From: Lepidodermella squamata | Taxonomy: Eukaryota > Gastrotricha | DNA length: 64,000 nt | Reading direction: 5' to 3' | Assembly: GCA_047495785.1 (NCBI GenBank) | Contig: JBLDXI010000024.1 | Coordinates: 1,240,001-1,304,000 of the forward strand | Program-made: the position numbers and the translations under genes | Part shown: positions 22,979-35,400 of the stretch, piece by piece | How positions within the stretch are numbered: the first letter of the stretch is position 1 | Layout of the letters: each line of letters opens with the position of its first letter | The notes under the pieces: generated by a model | What the model was told of the DNA's origin: nothing | Databases searched by the model: none | The model's input: only the letters and a program-made list of their open reading frames with translations

Positions 22979-24224
22979 TCAATTCAATGGTGTCATCATC
23001 ACTCCAATCAACGAAATGGTGTAGATGAAAACAATAACAGCGAGTATGCTGAAGAAAATGATATCTGTTAATCGGCAAATGCGAACGTTTCCCTTGCCAA
23101 TGACTTTCACGCAGTTTTCAGAAAAATATTTGCTCGTGTCGCAAATTGCGCACATGACTGATGAATAACAAGCTATGATCATTGCCGTAATAGCTTGACC
23201 GAAAATAAGATCAGCCAATAGGACATTTGATGGCGTTTTAGGAACGTTGGCCAATACCTGTCCTTGTGCGACCATGAAGGCTAGGAGAACAGTTACAGCG
23301 TAACTAGGTCGATCAGGTAAGTCAGGTGGGATGAACGCACAAGCGAATTGTACTATGGTCAGGACGAGGCTGGGGCCTAAAATGTTAAGGATAAAATAAT
23401 CCGGAACTCGTTTCATGCTGAAGTAAAAGCTGATAACGTGGTAGTTGGTGTTCAAATAAGGCTTAATTGTATAGTTCTGCGAAAGCTTGCCGATTGTCCA
23501 TCCAAGATTTTTCGACGCAAAGCTATCGGTGCCACTTAGGCTTTGCAAATCATGAATTTTAATTAAGCTGGTGGGCAGCCATATTGCGAATTGAACGGCG
23601 CAGAACTGCTCATCGAAGGGGAATCTAATCGTTTTTGAGAGATTTTAAGGAAATAATTTTTCGCTAAAGGCTATACCTCTCAAAAATCATGTCGCAGAAG
23701 AAAGAGAAAAGCCCGGAGAAACCATAGTGGACCTGGCCTTCGAAAGGCAGAGCTGTGATAGCCGGATGCACCTCCTCTGTCAAGCCGTAGTCAGTGCAGC
23801 TGTAAATAGTACATTTATGATAATTAAGTTGCTCAATTACGCAAATTGCCTGTTCTCATTAACCACACCTGGTCTCCAGTAGTCATCGGTATTCATCATA
23901 ACCCAATAAGGCGGAACTGGCCTAGTCAAGTTGTGCCTAAAGGCGGATTCTTTCACGCAGTCGATTGTGTAGACAATTAGAAAGATTCCTTTGATTGAGA
24001 CAGCCTCTTCTAGGTCATCCACCTTAATTAACCTATTGTATTGCATCATCACGTCCACCCGGCTTGGACCACTCGTTATGTTGTACTCATTAGGATGTGT
24101 AACTCCAGGCACTACGTTGCATTCTGTTAGAATCTGCGTTCGAATGTCGTCATCGCGGCTTATAGCATCGCAAAACGGAAAGCATAGGGTAGCATAAAAA
24201 ATCAAGCCAGTGGAATTGTGCATT
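22979..24224 (-). CDS. Cys-loop ligand-gated ion channel subunit C
   Basis: Exons 24224-23851, 23799-23677 and 23624-22979 on the minus strand, 380 aa. Exon 1 is 374 bp, the same as in A and B, if the first intron uses a GC donor (AACAG/GCAATT); that agreement is my reason for calling GC..AG. The second intron splits the Cys-loop between CDMIFER and FPFDEQFC. M2 begins IPPDLPDRPSYAV and the M2-M3 loop is VPKTP. It has the same short M3-M4 loop as A and B but is much more diverged from them. A longer open frame upstream (to 24322) is treated as leader because MHNSTGLIFYATL gives the signal peptide. Confidence 0.87.
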
Positions 24225-26212
24225 TTTACAGCAAGCTCTAAGCATTCAAAAAGCAGTCTAGCATTCGAAAAGCTCGCACACAGGTCGACTGTCTCAGGAG
24301 ACTTCGTAGTCGAATTTGTCAATGCGCAGAGCTTTATCGATCCATTTAATGCTTTTAGGAAAATTTTCTCTCCCGTAAAACCTCGCTTAAAATCACAAAT
24401 AACGTTGACTGATCACGCGCAACAATCATCTTGATTTTTTTACAACGAGTGATGTCTCTATCCATGTCTCTATTCAAGTGTGCGCGACCTGAAATGTAAA
24501 TTAAAGGAAGGAAGCTAATTTTTTATTGTTTAAAAATACAAAAGCACCGGCCACGTTTAGGCTTGGGCTCACTAAAATATTACAATACAATATTATTAAA
24601 AACCCAGACAATAGACATCGAAATATATCTAGGTATAAAAGCGAATGTACGTGGGCAATACTCATGACTATCACACAAGGCAGGAGAAATCATTTTTTTT
24701 TCATTTCATCTCCATGATAAGTTGATTGGAGAAGATGGATTCGGAAAGCTAATGAAGTTCGACAAAATGTGCAAATTATATACATAAACCATAAACCTAA
24801 ACCTATAGTCAAGTTCATTTTGTCCTTTATGTGCATCTTTCACTATTACCGTCATTGATTGAATGTGCATCATTGGGTATGATGATCAAAACTGTTTACG
24901 GCGAAGAGCCACTCAAGTATCCTGACATAGAAAGTATCCTTTTGCGCGCTAGCCGTGCTCACCGTGAAACTCAAACCTACAAAGTTTCGAAAAATGAGAC
25001 ACTTAAAATGGCAGTGTCGTGCCCAAATAGCAACGTTCTGTTGGCGCTGAGTCTCTGGCTTGTGCCATTAATTATTGTTGAGAACCATAACTACCTTTCG
25101 AAATAAGCACCCGAGTAAGAAGCATGGAGTAAAACCATAAACAGTGGAAATAAGCTTTGAACCGAATTCTTATGAGATACCTCTTTAATGTGGTTTTATA
25201 TAATGGATAAAAAATCGGTTTCTCAAATACCTGCGCACACCTGTCTACTTGAGTCCGTTTTTTCAGGCCATGTCGCACACCCCATTTTGTGAACAGTGCG
25301 AGTGTACGTTGAACTTTTACTTATGCGAAAAGTTGAAGATCCAGTGAGAAAAGTATCAAATGTTTTGCATGCGGAGGCACAACGTTCGGCAGCACTCAAC
25401 GACAAATCGAACATTAGTAAATCCACCTTTATTTTTTCGCTGAACATTCCCATCGCCAACGCCATGCCATGTGTTTGGTCTGTACCTATCGGCGTTAGAA
25501 TGAACCAACGTTCTAATGACCGATACCGATTAGGACAAGCGTAGGATTATGGCTTCTCGAACAGTTGTGAGCTAACAATTGATTTGTGATACGATTTCTG
25601 CTGGGGCGGCGGCGATTAGGATGAAGCAGGATTACTTTTGGGCGCGCAAAACAAGTCTTTCGATCACACTCTTGAAAATGAGAGCTTTACCCGGGCATAT
25701 TATACGTCATTGCTTGGGAATAAGAGACAAATATAAAGCTTTGTTAGTGTTTTTATCTTGTTACTGCACCAAATCAAAGTTCTCCGTAAACTTGATAGTG
25801 CGCCACGTTTTCACGTAAAATTACACTAATTTCCAGCCTCCAGCCAGATTTAATTTACGTGAATGGTGATAAATTAGGACATCCATTAGCGAATGAATCA
25901 TAAAATTTGGGAATGGTCATTTTAATAACTTGATTACTCGCCATATCAATTGCCGTCGTAGCTAACTGCGTGTCCTTGATATACTCCGAATATGACCTCT
26001 TGTTGGACCAATTTAATCAGCATCATAATTTGAATAATTAATAAAATGCCCAGTTTACCAATACTTCTCTCTCAATTAAACGTATTACGCCCTGATTGAT
26101 CAATTTCTCATTACCACGAGGCTAAGATTGGTTTTTAATCTCCTTTAATCCAGGACCCGCGCAGCCAACAACTTTTGAAATTAACCTATTTTCTATTTTC
26201 CAGAGTTTTAAA
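24225..26212. other. Intergenic, no gene supported
   Basis: Open frames at 24831-25106 and 25296-25544 have no signal peptide or motif I recognise. AT-rich sequence with no clear repeats. Confidence 0.4.
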
Positions 26213-26586
26213 ATGAAATACGGACTGGTTGCTTTCGTTTGCGTTTTCTCGATCGTTGCGGAAAGGTCACTATGTTTTACTTCCCAGCATATGAATTTCA
26301 TCCCGCAAATGAGTTTCCTTATGGGTCACGTGGCATCTCTAAATACTGACTTCGGGCAAAACATGACTTCGAGTGAAGCCGGACGAAAAATGTTTCAACT
26401 TACGGGCAAATATTGCATTTCATGCTTTAGGGCAAGTTGATAGGAATTATCTTTGAATGAAACAATAATTTATGATTTCAGGGCGATTCGTCTAGAATGC
26501 TGCGATGTTTGGGCCTCGGAACTGTCCTACAACGGGTGAACACACTTATGCGATATTGCCCTGACATGTATTGGCCAATGAACTGA
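26213..26586 (+). CDS. Secreted four-cysteine family member 7, GC..AG intron
   Basis: Exons 26213-26431 and 26482-26586, a 50-bp intron in phase 0, 107 aa. Signal peptide MKYGLVAFVCVFSIVAERSL, a Met/Phe-rich middle (FIPQMSFLMGHVASL), then YCISCFR at the exon end. The donor is GCAAGT rather than GTAAGT; reading through gives a stop after two codons, whereas splicing restores GDSSRMLRCL, then VLQRVNTLMRYC. Spacing C-x2-C-x10-C-x16-C. The junction matches the other split members exactly, which supports the rare donor. Confidence 0.77.
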
Positions 26587-27127
26587 TATAGCCGAATCAT
26601 TGATGTCATCAGGGGACAAACCCTGTCAGTCATATCATTTCTGAACTGTATCTTCGCCTAGAAAATTTTCCATTTCTTAACTGATGTTGATTGTCTCTTC
26701 GTACTTTGCGAAGGTGAAAATAAATAGATGATTATGGAAGCTTCTCTAGGATGTTCGATAATTCGCCCTGTAAATTCCTAAGTCTGCTTCTTAAGCCAAC
26801 CTACAGTCGGAAATAGCTACAACCCACGAAAAATCGCTCAAGCGATTAGATTTAACTATAAAAACCAAGTCTGTTAGCTGTGACATGTCAAAGATCAATT
26901 TTCAGCTTGCCAATCCCAATAAATGTAACTCGATTTAGTCTGCAGGTTTCCGCTAATACATGCGACGTCGGGATCATCTTATGGAGTGACTTCATTACGA
27001 AGAGGCACATGCGTAAACACCTTGATACCTTGACGTTAATTGATCATCTGGAAAGTCGTTGAGCACGTTCTCTAGTTCACATATTTTTATCTCAACCTTA
27101 CGGGTGCAAAAAAACACATTTTTAGCC

Positions 27128-27481
27128 ATGAACAATTTTGAGAAGTTAACCATCCTCGCGCTAGCGATCTCAACCGCAAGTTATTTCATCGACGCTAAGT
27201 CCGAGAATGGTGTTGATCACGCTGGATCGGCTCGAATTGACCATCTGATGAAGCAGCTCCTCGTGGCGTTGGTTACGCAAGATCCCAAGTCGAAGGACTC
27301 CATTTCGTTGGTTGAAATCGCCGAGCAAGTGCGCGAGCTGTCGGGTCGACTCTGCGTCGGTTGTTTCCGATCCGACTCCGTCAGGATGCTACGCTGTCTG
27401 AGTCAAGCGCCGTTCCCCGAACGTGTTAAAACGATCCGAGAACGCTGTCACATCGCAAGAAGACTCTCAACAATGTTTTGA
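27128..27481 (+). CDS. Secreted four-cysteine family member 8 (intronless)
   Basis: A protein of 117 aa. I take the ATG at 27128, which begins MNNFEKLTILALAISTASYF and lies just after a TTTTTAGCC acceptor-like string. A helix-prone segment (MKQLLVALVTQ, then LVEIAEQVRELSGRL) precedes CVGCFRSDSVRMLRCL and FPERVKTIRERC. Spacing C-x2-C-x10-C-x16-C. The Gly found after the Lys/Arg at the exon junction of the split members is Ser here, fitting intron loss or independent change at this point. The tail after Cys4 (HIARRLSTMF) resembles that of member 1 (PQARRLAHFI). Confidence 0.78.
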   Translation: MNNFEKLTILALAISTASYFIDAKSENGVDHAGSARIDHLMKQLLVALVTQDPKSKDSISLVEIAEQVRELSGRLCVGCFRSDSVRMLRCLSQAPFPERVKTIRERCHIARRLSTMF

Positions 27482-28980
27482 GACTTCATCATTTCCTTAC
27501 TTAAATAGACATAAAGACTTGATTGTTTTTTCTTTATCTATTATGCTTTTTTCGATATTTTTTTGCTGGCCAATTGATTTGAAGGCTTAATTTTAATAAA
27601 ATAACTTCAAAGGGAAACAAACTTGTTTATTGTGCGAAATTCTCATTGAGATTCACAAAAATGATAATATATGCAGTAGAAGTAATCCCACACTTGATCT
27701 TTCCGGAATCTTTCATATTTCAGCCAGGTTTCATCTTTCAACTGATCTGCCAAGAATCAGCGTTGAATTTTCAACATTTTTACCCTCCATCTTTGGGATT
27801 TTTTCCCATTTAACCTCCCTAAAATGGGTACACTTTTCGGACTGATGATTGTCAGTCACCTGATACTCACTCCTTATAAGTCGATCATCTCAAAACGGGT
27901 ATAATCACTCTTCACCGAGTTTTTCTGTCAAGGATTTTGGGAATGTTGAGCATAGCGGTTTGGAATGATCTTTAAGCTTTAGGTTTTACATGCTTATAAA
28001 CTGATCATTAATATGCTGCCTCCTTAATATTTGCCATCTCCAGCGATTTTTCATTATTATTAGAAAGTTGTAATCAGCGACCAGTCAAAGCAGCAGATCA
28101 AGATCCAAGCCGAAAGGCCTGTCGTTTTTTAGCTGTTTTACCGTGTCAAATTTTGTTTCGGACTAATCCATATGCATAGACATAAAGTATGTATGTCCTA
28201 TGTCTCAACGCCCATATGCGATAGTGATCTCGAGTTCATTTTCGACGATTTTTAGACATCTCTTAGAGTTTTTGTACTTAGTACAATCAATCCTTCAATA
28301 TAAACATCATGCTCTAAATTCTAAACATTTGTAGTCTGCAACCAGTTAGCGACGAGTCAAGGCGTAATCACATAGGATAACGGACTTACCCCTCAAAATT
28401 TGATTACTAGCTTATTCCACTCTTTCAGACAAATTGATAGTTACTAGTTGATTTCGAGGCTTGAGCGAGGCATACCCGCATTTTGCAGCTCGAACAATCC
28501 AGGGCGCTTTTTTATCATGTGGGGTTTCTTCGAAATAAGGTCAACGTCTGGCATCTCAAGCGGCTCCAAAAGACGTTCCAATTAGTAACGCTTTTAAAGA
28601 GATTTTCTTACTTATTGCCATGAAATCCTTAATTGAATTAGATTGTTATATTCTTCAGCATAATCTGTTTCGATTCGCTTCCACGACCGAGCAGTCAGAT
28701 CTCCCATTTCCGGCGCCCCATGAGCCCCCAATTTGAGGACGATGGAGAAAACTTTATTAAAGTTCGTTGCTTGCGGTTTTACACTTGACACGCTCCTAAT
28801 GAGCCTAATTGATTGGGACTGTTTTATTAGATTTTTATGTCCGTTAATTGAATATAAAGAAATGCTAACCTCGCGGTCGTTTTCTTCAGCTAATCCGAGA
28901 TGACACGCAATAATTGACAAAATAAATCACTAACAAATCATTGATGAGTGCGGTGCATTGTCTCCTTACAGATATTGAAA
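27482..28980. other. Intergenic, no gene supported
   Basis: Nothing beyond short open frames. The minus-strand frame at 28612-28920 has no recognisable feature. Confidence 0.4.
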
Positions 28981-29277
28981 TCAAATTGAGGTGGAATGTA
29001 TCGGTGGTATAGTCATCGCCGGCATTTGAAAGTCCTCCTCCGAAACTAGCAAATGATGGGACGTCTTGTTCGATGTCTTGAAGCATAGTAAAGCAGTTGA
29101 TACCGCTACGAGATTTCCGCAGAATAAACCGAGGATGATACCGAGTCCTATAGCGCCATCGCCTCGGTTTGACATGTAACCGAGGAGGCCGCCGATGAGG
29201 CTGCCTAGAATCATGGCTAAGATGGATGCCGTGATTGTGCAGAACATGCCGCCCGGAGTGTGAAATTTTATCGCCAT
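28981..29277 (-). CDS. Small Gly-rich two-pass membrane protein (copy 3, intronless)
   Basis: A protein of 98 aa from the ATG at 29277 (another in-frame ATG at 29289 adds four residues). Helix 1 (FCTITASILAMILGSLIGG), a short turn (YMSNRGDGAI), helix 2 (LGIILGLFCGNLVAVSTAL) and a polar tail. The order of a glycine-zipper helix, a turn and GLFxGxLxxVS matches the genes at 2100-2447 and 2841-5284. The other two copies have an intron inside GLF-G; here it is absent. Function unknown. Confidence 0.6.
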   Translation of the reverse strand: MAIKFHTPGGMFCTITASILAMILGSLIGGLLGYMSNRGDGAIGLGIILGLFCGNLVAVSTALLCFKTSNKTSHHLLVSEEDFQMPAMTIPPIHSTSI

Positions 29278-32200
29278 TTTAGCTCGCAAGTCTTTTTACG
29301 AGTTATGAGCACAGTTGTTCACATAGTTTGGGTTATATTCCAAGGATTGGTTCTTCTACTCATATTCCCCATTTTTACATAATAACGAGGCATTTTTCAC
29401 GATGTTTGAGACACAAGACAAACTAGCGAGGGGTCGTAATACCTCATTAAATTGTATTTAATCGACGCTGAATCTCGTTTTTCGAGCCTAGAAAACCACT
29501 GAACTAAAAAAATGAAAATTAGGAGGAAGGCACAAAATTTGTACTTCATATTTTGTCTCGAGTTTTATGGGGAAAAACGAAGTAATTGATGTCTCATGAG
29601 TAAATTTGGACGGTGCAGCATTTATTCGCTATTTGCGATTTTACCAAAGACACTAAAAGGTTTCTTGGGGAACCTTGAAAAAACCCCGATGTTAACTATT
29701 GTTCGGGGATTTTCGGGATTTTCATGAGTGTGCCAAGTGCGCACCCTAATTTTAGGGCTCCAGCACTAAATTTGAGACTCCAGTACTAGATTTTCCCTAA
29801 GTATGGTTTTTCGAGTTTCTAGTCTTCACTAGAATCTCAAAATTTTAGTCATCAAGCCTAACCGATAGACCTTCATATTACGCGTATTTTGCGCTATGAG
29901 CTGTCAGGTTTCGAATTATACTTTATCTTTTAGAGCGGATATCAGCCGTCTTGGAACCCAGCATCGATAATTTTTCTACGTAGCTACGTAGAGCACCATG
30001 TAACATAAATCCTAGGATCGTGGAGGGCATCAGTATCGATTAAAAAATGAAATCGCCGAAATCGCAAAGAATCTGAAAAATGTGGTGCCGGAATCTCATT
30101 TTTATTTGTGCAAATATTTGGACCCTATTTTTAGTGGGACAAATTTCGCCGGATTATTTAATTTTATTGACATGTTCAATGGTTGATTACTATTTTCATG
30201 GCATTTTTTTAATTTTCTTTTATTTTCTTTTATCGTGTTTTTTCTTTGTTCGCGTTACTCATGGGACGCTCTGTATTTGATGGAGGTGGAGGGACGGGTT
30301 GTTGAAATGTAACCGCCGTTACCGAATGCATTTCGTTTATCGATCAAAATATTCGAAAAATTAACTACCGAAAAATATCCGAATATCAACACTCAGAAGG
30401 GCATTCCGGCAGCCGATAATTGTTGCTCCGAATATTTGGTTTAATTGCATTGTTGAGAAGTCACATAAATGTCAAGCCGAATCGCTGGCGCTCATTTCTT
30501 ACTCCTGATTGTTGTTTTAGCCGATGATACACATAATAATATGCTGAGCGCCAAATTTAAGCGCAAACACAACTTGCTGTTGTCGCCTTCTTCTCGCGAG
30601 ACAACACACCCAACAATTACGCGACTCCCCCGAAGCAACAATCGACATTGCGAGCGAACGCGCAATTCGGCAATCATTATAATGATGTGGGATGTGGGCG
30701 AAAACAGCAGATATGAAACAAGTCGATTAGCATTCGCATCCACCGCAGCGCAGTTGGATAAATTCGATAGCGCTGGAGGAAATTCATCTCGTTATATTGC
30801 TTCCAGGAGTAAAACTATGATAAATAATTCATGCGTTGCATTTCTCAAATTTTTTCCATCATTGATCCCCTTTCTCAGCCACCGCCTTATAGTAACCAAT
30901 TTTCGATTCAAATTGGAATCAGAAACTCAGAAGATCCAGAACAGCAAATACCCAAAATAACAAGCGCGACAAAACAGCAAATTTTTCTATTTGCGACATA
31001 ACAGCAGAAACACGATGGACTTTTTAATTAGTAAAAGTTTTCGCTGTTTTGACGCGAAATAAAAAATTGCTGTTCTGTCGCATTCGCTGTTCTGCGAAGT
31101 TGCTGTTTTGTCGCCGCACCTTATTACGGGGTATTTTTTAGTTTATTATTTGGTTCCCATTATTATAATCGATAAAAGTAGCGATGATGATCAACAATCA
31201 GCAGCAACAAACAGTGCTGTTGACTTCCCTTTTTAAGGTTCCTGTGACCAATCGATCGCAATGCTTTCGTCACACTCCTGCTTTCGCGTAAATAGTAACC
31301 AACGTTGCCGGAATAGAAATAATTCTCTGCGCAAAAAAATTAATAAGAAATTGACGTCACTCGGGGAGTGTGTGTATATAGTAGCGCACGAGTGTTGTAA
31401 AAATATTCGCGGCCACAAATTTTTTCAATTTTTATATCGTCGTCAGATAATTATTTTCTCGATAATATATTCTCGAGAATAAAAGAAGGCCAAATCGCTG
31501 ATTGAAAAATATTATTATCGCTTTTAATGACTGTTGGCGTAAATGGCCTCTGTGACTAGGGCGCGCGGGATGAGGAGGAAGTTCACGAAAAATGCATCCT
31601 CCTTCATCCCCGTGATCGCGGCGCATAATTTCGATGGTGCCGCGCGCGCGCGCAACAACAATCCGCGCGCAAAAATCGAAACGCGCTATTTGCGCGCAAA
31701 ATTTTTCATGCGCGCGCTCGTCGTATAACTTTGTTTATTGTACTTCGCCCTGCTTTAATAGCGCCATCGTATTTTGTGGCGAAAAGGGCTTATCATAATA
31801 ATAACAACATTGTATGAGACGTTGCAATTCGCGTCGATGTTGCTGCTCGACTGCAATCGAGAGTGAGCGAGTGGGGGACAGTATGATGTGTACATCGCAG
31901 ACGCATAGAAAATGTTTTAGCTTTTATATTCTGTGCGAAATCGATCGCCGCTGACTAGTTCCGCCCTGTGCGCACATGCCGCCTGTATGTGTTTACGCAT
32001 ATATTACACGCGACATGCCTAAAATAGTCGATATTCTGCGCGCTTGCTTAATAATAACGCAACTACGCGCGCTGGTTTCACGCGAGCGAAAAAATTATTA
32101 TTATTATTATTATTATTTTTATAATTTCGCATGTCGATCCTTTTTTCGCGTGTACATACATAGTGCAGAAGAGGCGAATCCACTATATCGCACATGAATT

Positions 32201-32497
32201 GTTATTACAACTACTCAATGACAAAAAAATTCTAGTTGGCCAGTCGATTCTCATCGCCAATTTGAAACCTGACATTTATATGTATCTCAACAGGTGCTGC
32301 ACTTGAGTGATTTTTATTAGTATTACAGCCGCCGGCTGTTTAATCTATTTCATATTATGAAAAAAAATCGTTTATATCAAATCCTTTTCGCATACGATAT
32401 TGCCCTCGCATCCTTATAAATTTTTTACGCTATACTCACCTTTATCAATCACGCTTTTTGTCTTTGTCAAAAAAAATACACTGCTATAATAATAATA
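29278..32497. other. Intergenic upstream of synapsin
   Basis: Contains a repeat-family end (29735-29790, CACCCTAATTTTAGGGCTCCAGCACTAAAT, sharing words with the MULE ends), the MITE copy at 30966-31113, GC-alternating tracts near 31640-31710, and an ATT microsatellite near 32094-32116. No gene supported; part of it is presumably the synapsin promoter. Confidence 0.5.
30966..31113. repeat. Short MITE-like repeat, copy 2
   Basis: Starts CGACAAAACAGC and ends GCTGTTTTGTCG; internal sequence closely parallels 7071-7212, with small insertions and deletions. Confidence 0.75.
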
Positions 32498-35400
32498 ATG
32501 GCAGGTCGCGCATTCGCGTTTCGTTCTGCCTCTGAGGATCGTAAACAATTTGACTACGATAATAATGATTTTAGTTACCACGCGCCGCCGGTCGCTACAT
32601 TAAGTAGTTTAAAAGCCGCTCTACTACCGAAACCGCAGTCGATCGAGATGTCGTTCTCGATGTTTAAGGAGAACTTCTCCTCCGGCATCAAGTCGATCAG
32701 CCGCCGGTTAAGTTCGTCCGACATTCCGTCGGATGTTCAGGACGATCCGAATCAACCGCAGCAACAGCCGGGCCAGGCGGCAGCGGCTGCGGCGAGGCCT
32801 TATTACCAGCAACAGGTCGCGCAGTCCGGCAGCCAGCAGCAATTATCGCAGCCGCAACAGGCGCAGAGCCAACGGCCGACAAATTTGCCGACGACACAAC
32901 AGCCGGCTCAGGCGACGTCGAAAATGGCGAGTGCACCGGCCTCGCCGCAGCAAACAGCTGTTCCGCAGTTTGCTCGCGGGCTCTTTTCAGCGGCTAGCAA
33001 TTACGTGACGGCCGCGGTGGGGTCTGGAGGACCAGGTGGGAAGGATGGTGCGAATAAGGGCGGCAAGGTCGTGCTGGTTGTCGATGATGAAGGCAACGAC
33101 TGGTCGCGGTTTTTTCGCGGCAAGAAAGTTAACGATCAAGAAATTCGCCTCGAACAGGTTGGACCTATTTCTCATTCATCGGATATTTTTTTATTGTTAG
33201 GAATAGTTTAATTTTGGGTTTTGAAGAAAAAAATATCGTCATTGGGCTAATGAAACCCGCTAAGTCTACAGGAAAAATCCTATGTACTTAGCGGGTTTCA
33301 TTAGCCCAGCGGCGATATATTTAAAATTCCTCCTTAATGAAAAAATGCGAATTTTTCCGCATCAGTGTTTTCTATGGTTCTGGTGCTCTGGGTTACTTCA
33401 AACTTTCAGGAATTTGATTTTTGATTTTTGAATTTCGATAGCAAATTAATTCTCATTCTAATTCGTCAGCATACTATTGTTTCAAAATTTTTGAAATATA
33501 GGTATGCGGCATATTTTCGTATTTTAAGGAGCATTTAAAATTCTAGTGGTTTTGAAGTACATCTCGCAAGCTGGCCGCTAATTAGCTCAATGGCGGTGAG
33601 ATCCATCGGTTAGGCATGATTAAGACAAATTGAGGCATTTCCAGGGAGCTCGAACTCGAAGCCTGATTTTTGGAAATCTCGTGTTGGAAACCAACGTTTA
33701 GGGCGTTCACTTGATACACCCAAAAATGTATTCGAATTCTCGGTCATTAATAGATGATAGCTGAAAAATGACTAGCTATAACCAGCTGATATCTATTCAT
33801 CATTTCGACGATTTTTAGACAATTTTCAACTTTTACAATTCATATTATAAATTTTATAAATTTTATAAAAAAAATCTGGTGAAAAATTTGCTCTTCAACA
33901 AACCTTCAAAAATTCTCAAAAATCATTCCACCGATTTTTTTTAGTTCCAATGTTATCCAATTTTATCCGAGATTATTTAGAGCATACCTTTTTATTATAC
34001 ATTATACCATTTATTATATTTTTCTAGGCTGAATTTCGAGAATTGCATTTGGTCAGCATGCCACGCGGTGAGGTCGTCGTTGAAATTCACGCTCAACGAG
34101 GCGGCGCGACAGTTCAGCGCTACTTCAAGCCCGATATCGTTCTAGTTCGCCAACACGTCCTCAACGACCAACCAGGCCGGTTGGCTAACGACGACAATCG
34201 GCGGCTGATTGTCGGCCTTGACACCGCTGGAATGCCCGCTGTCAACTCTCTCGCCTCGATTTACAATTTTTCCGATAGAGGCTGGGTGGTAAATTTGAAA
34301 TTGTCGGAGAAAAATCGCTTTTTTTACATGTCATTTTTTATTCAGTACTCGAACTTATTAAAAATTCAACGCCGATTTGGTGCTGAGCGCTTTCCCCTCA
34401 TCGAGAAATCTTTTTATGCAAATTATCAAGAATTGGTGAGTCAATCGTGAAAGAAAATATCGATTAACCAACCCATTCATTATTTTTAGATCGAATGCCC
34501 GCCTACATACAAGGGCCCGCTCGTGATTAAAACCGGCAATGGCCACATCGGGCTGGGGAAAATGAAATTGGACGCTGGACTGGACATACGAGAAATCGCC
34601 CACCTGTTGATGGGCAGCACAACGGGCGGCCAGTGCTACCTGACCGTCGAGCCTTTCATCGAAGCCCGAGCTGATATTTACATCATTAAAATCGGAGCTG
34701 CTTATCGTGTTTACGCGTAAATTAAAATTTGAAAAAAATTGAATTTATTTTAATAATTTTATTAATTTTTTAAGGCGAAGATCAGCGCACGGCCACTGGA
34801 AGGCGACTGTTGGTCCGCAGCAAATGGAGACATTACAGCTGAATGATCGTTACAAATTTTGGGCCGATCAATGTGCTGAGCTGTTCGGCGGCCTTGATAT
34901 AGTCGCAATTTCAGTGATGCAGGCGAAAGATGGTCGCGAGTTCATTGTCGAGGTTAAAGATTCAACTGCACAATTGTCGCAAGAGGGCATCCACGACCCG
35001 GAGCGCCAACTTATTGCCGATTTATGCATTTCGAAGCTCAGCTACTTTTCGCGAGATACTACGCTAAGGTAAGATGCGGAAAAATCTCAATTTCGCACAT
35101 CACAATAATATATAGTGAAAAATCACGCTTGACCTAATTTAATTGAATGAGGCGATGAATGAATCATAAAAAATGGGTTTAATCTATATAATAATGGCTT
35201 CATTATCGTCCGTAGAAATGCGCAGCAATTTCGAAACAGGTTTATTTGTTTGAAAAACTTAATTTGTATGCGCTTCAATAGACGCATAGTTTGCCCTATT
35301 ATTGCGACTTGATGAATTTTTTCCGAACGCTTTTCCACATTTATGATGACAATTTTTTTATTTTTTGAAATTTTTCTTCTTCTTCATCTTTAACTTTGTG

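Noticed and set aside
24831-25106. 91-codon frame with hydrophobic end
   Set aside because: No motif, signal peptide or splice partner found.
28612-28920. 102-codon minus-strand frame beside the two-pass gene copy 3
   Set aside because: Nothing recognisable in it and no junction to the neighbour in phase.
30469-30960. 163-codon + frame upstream of synapsin with a leader-like start
   Set aside because: After the first 20 residues the composition looks like translated non-coding DNA, and its end runs up to the MITE.
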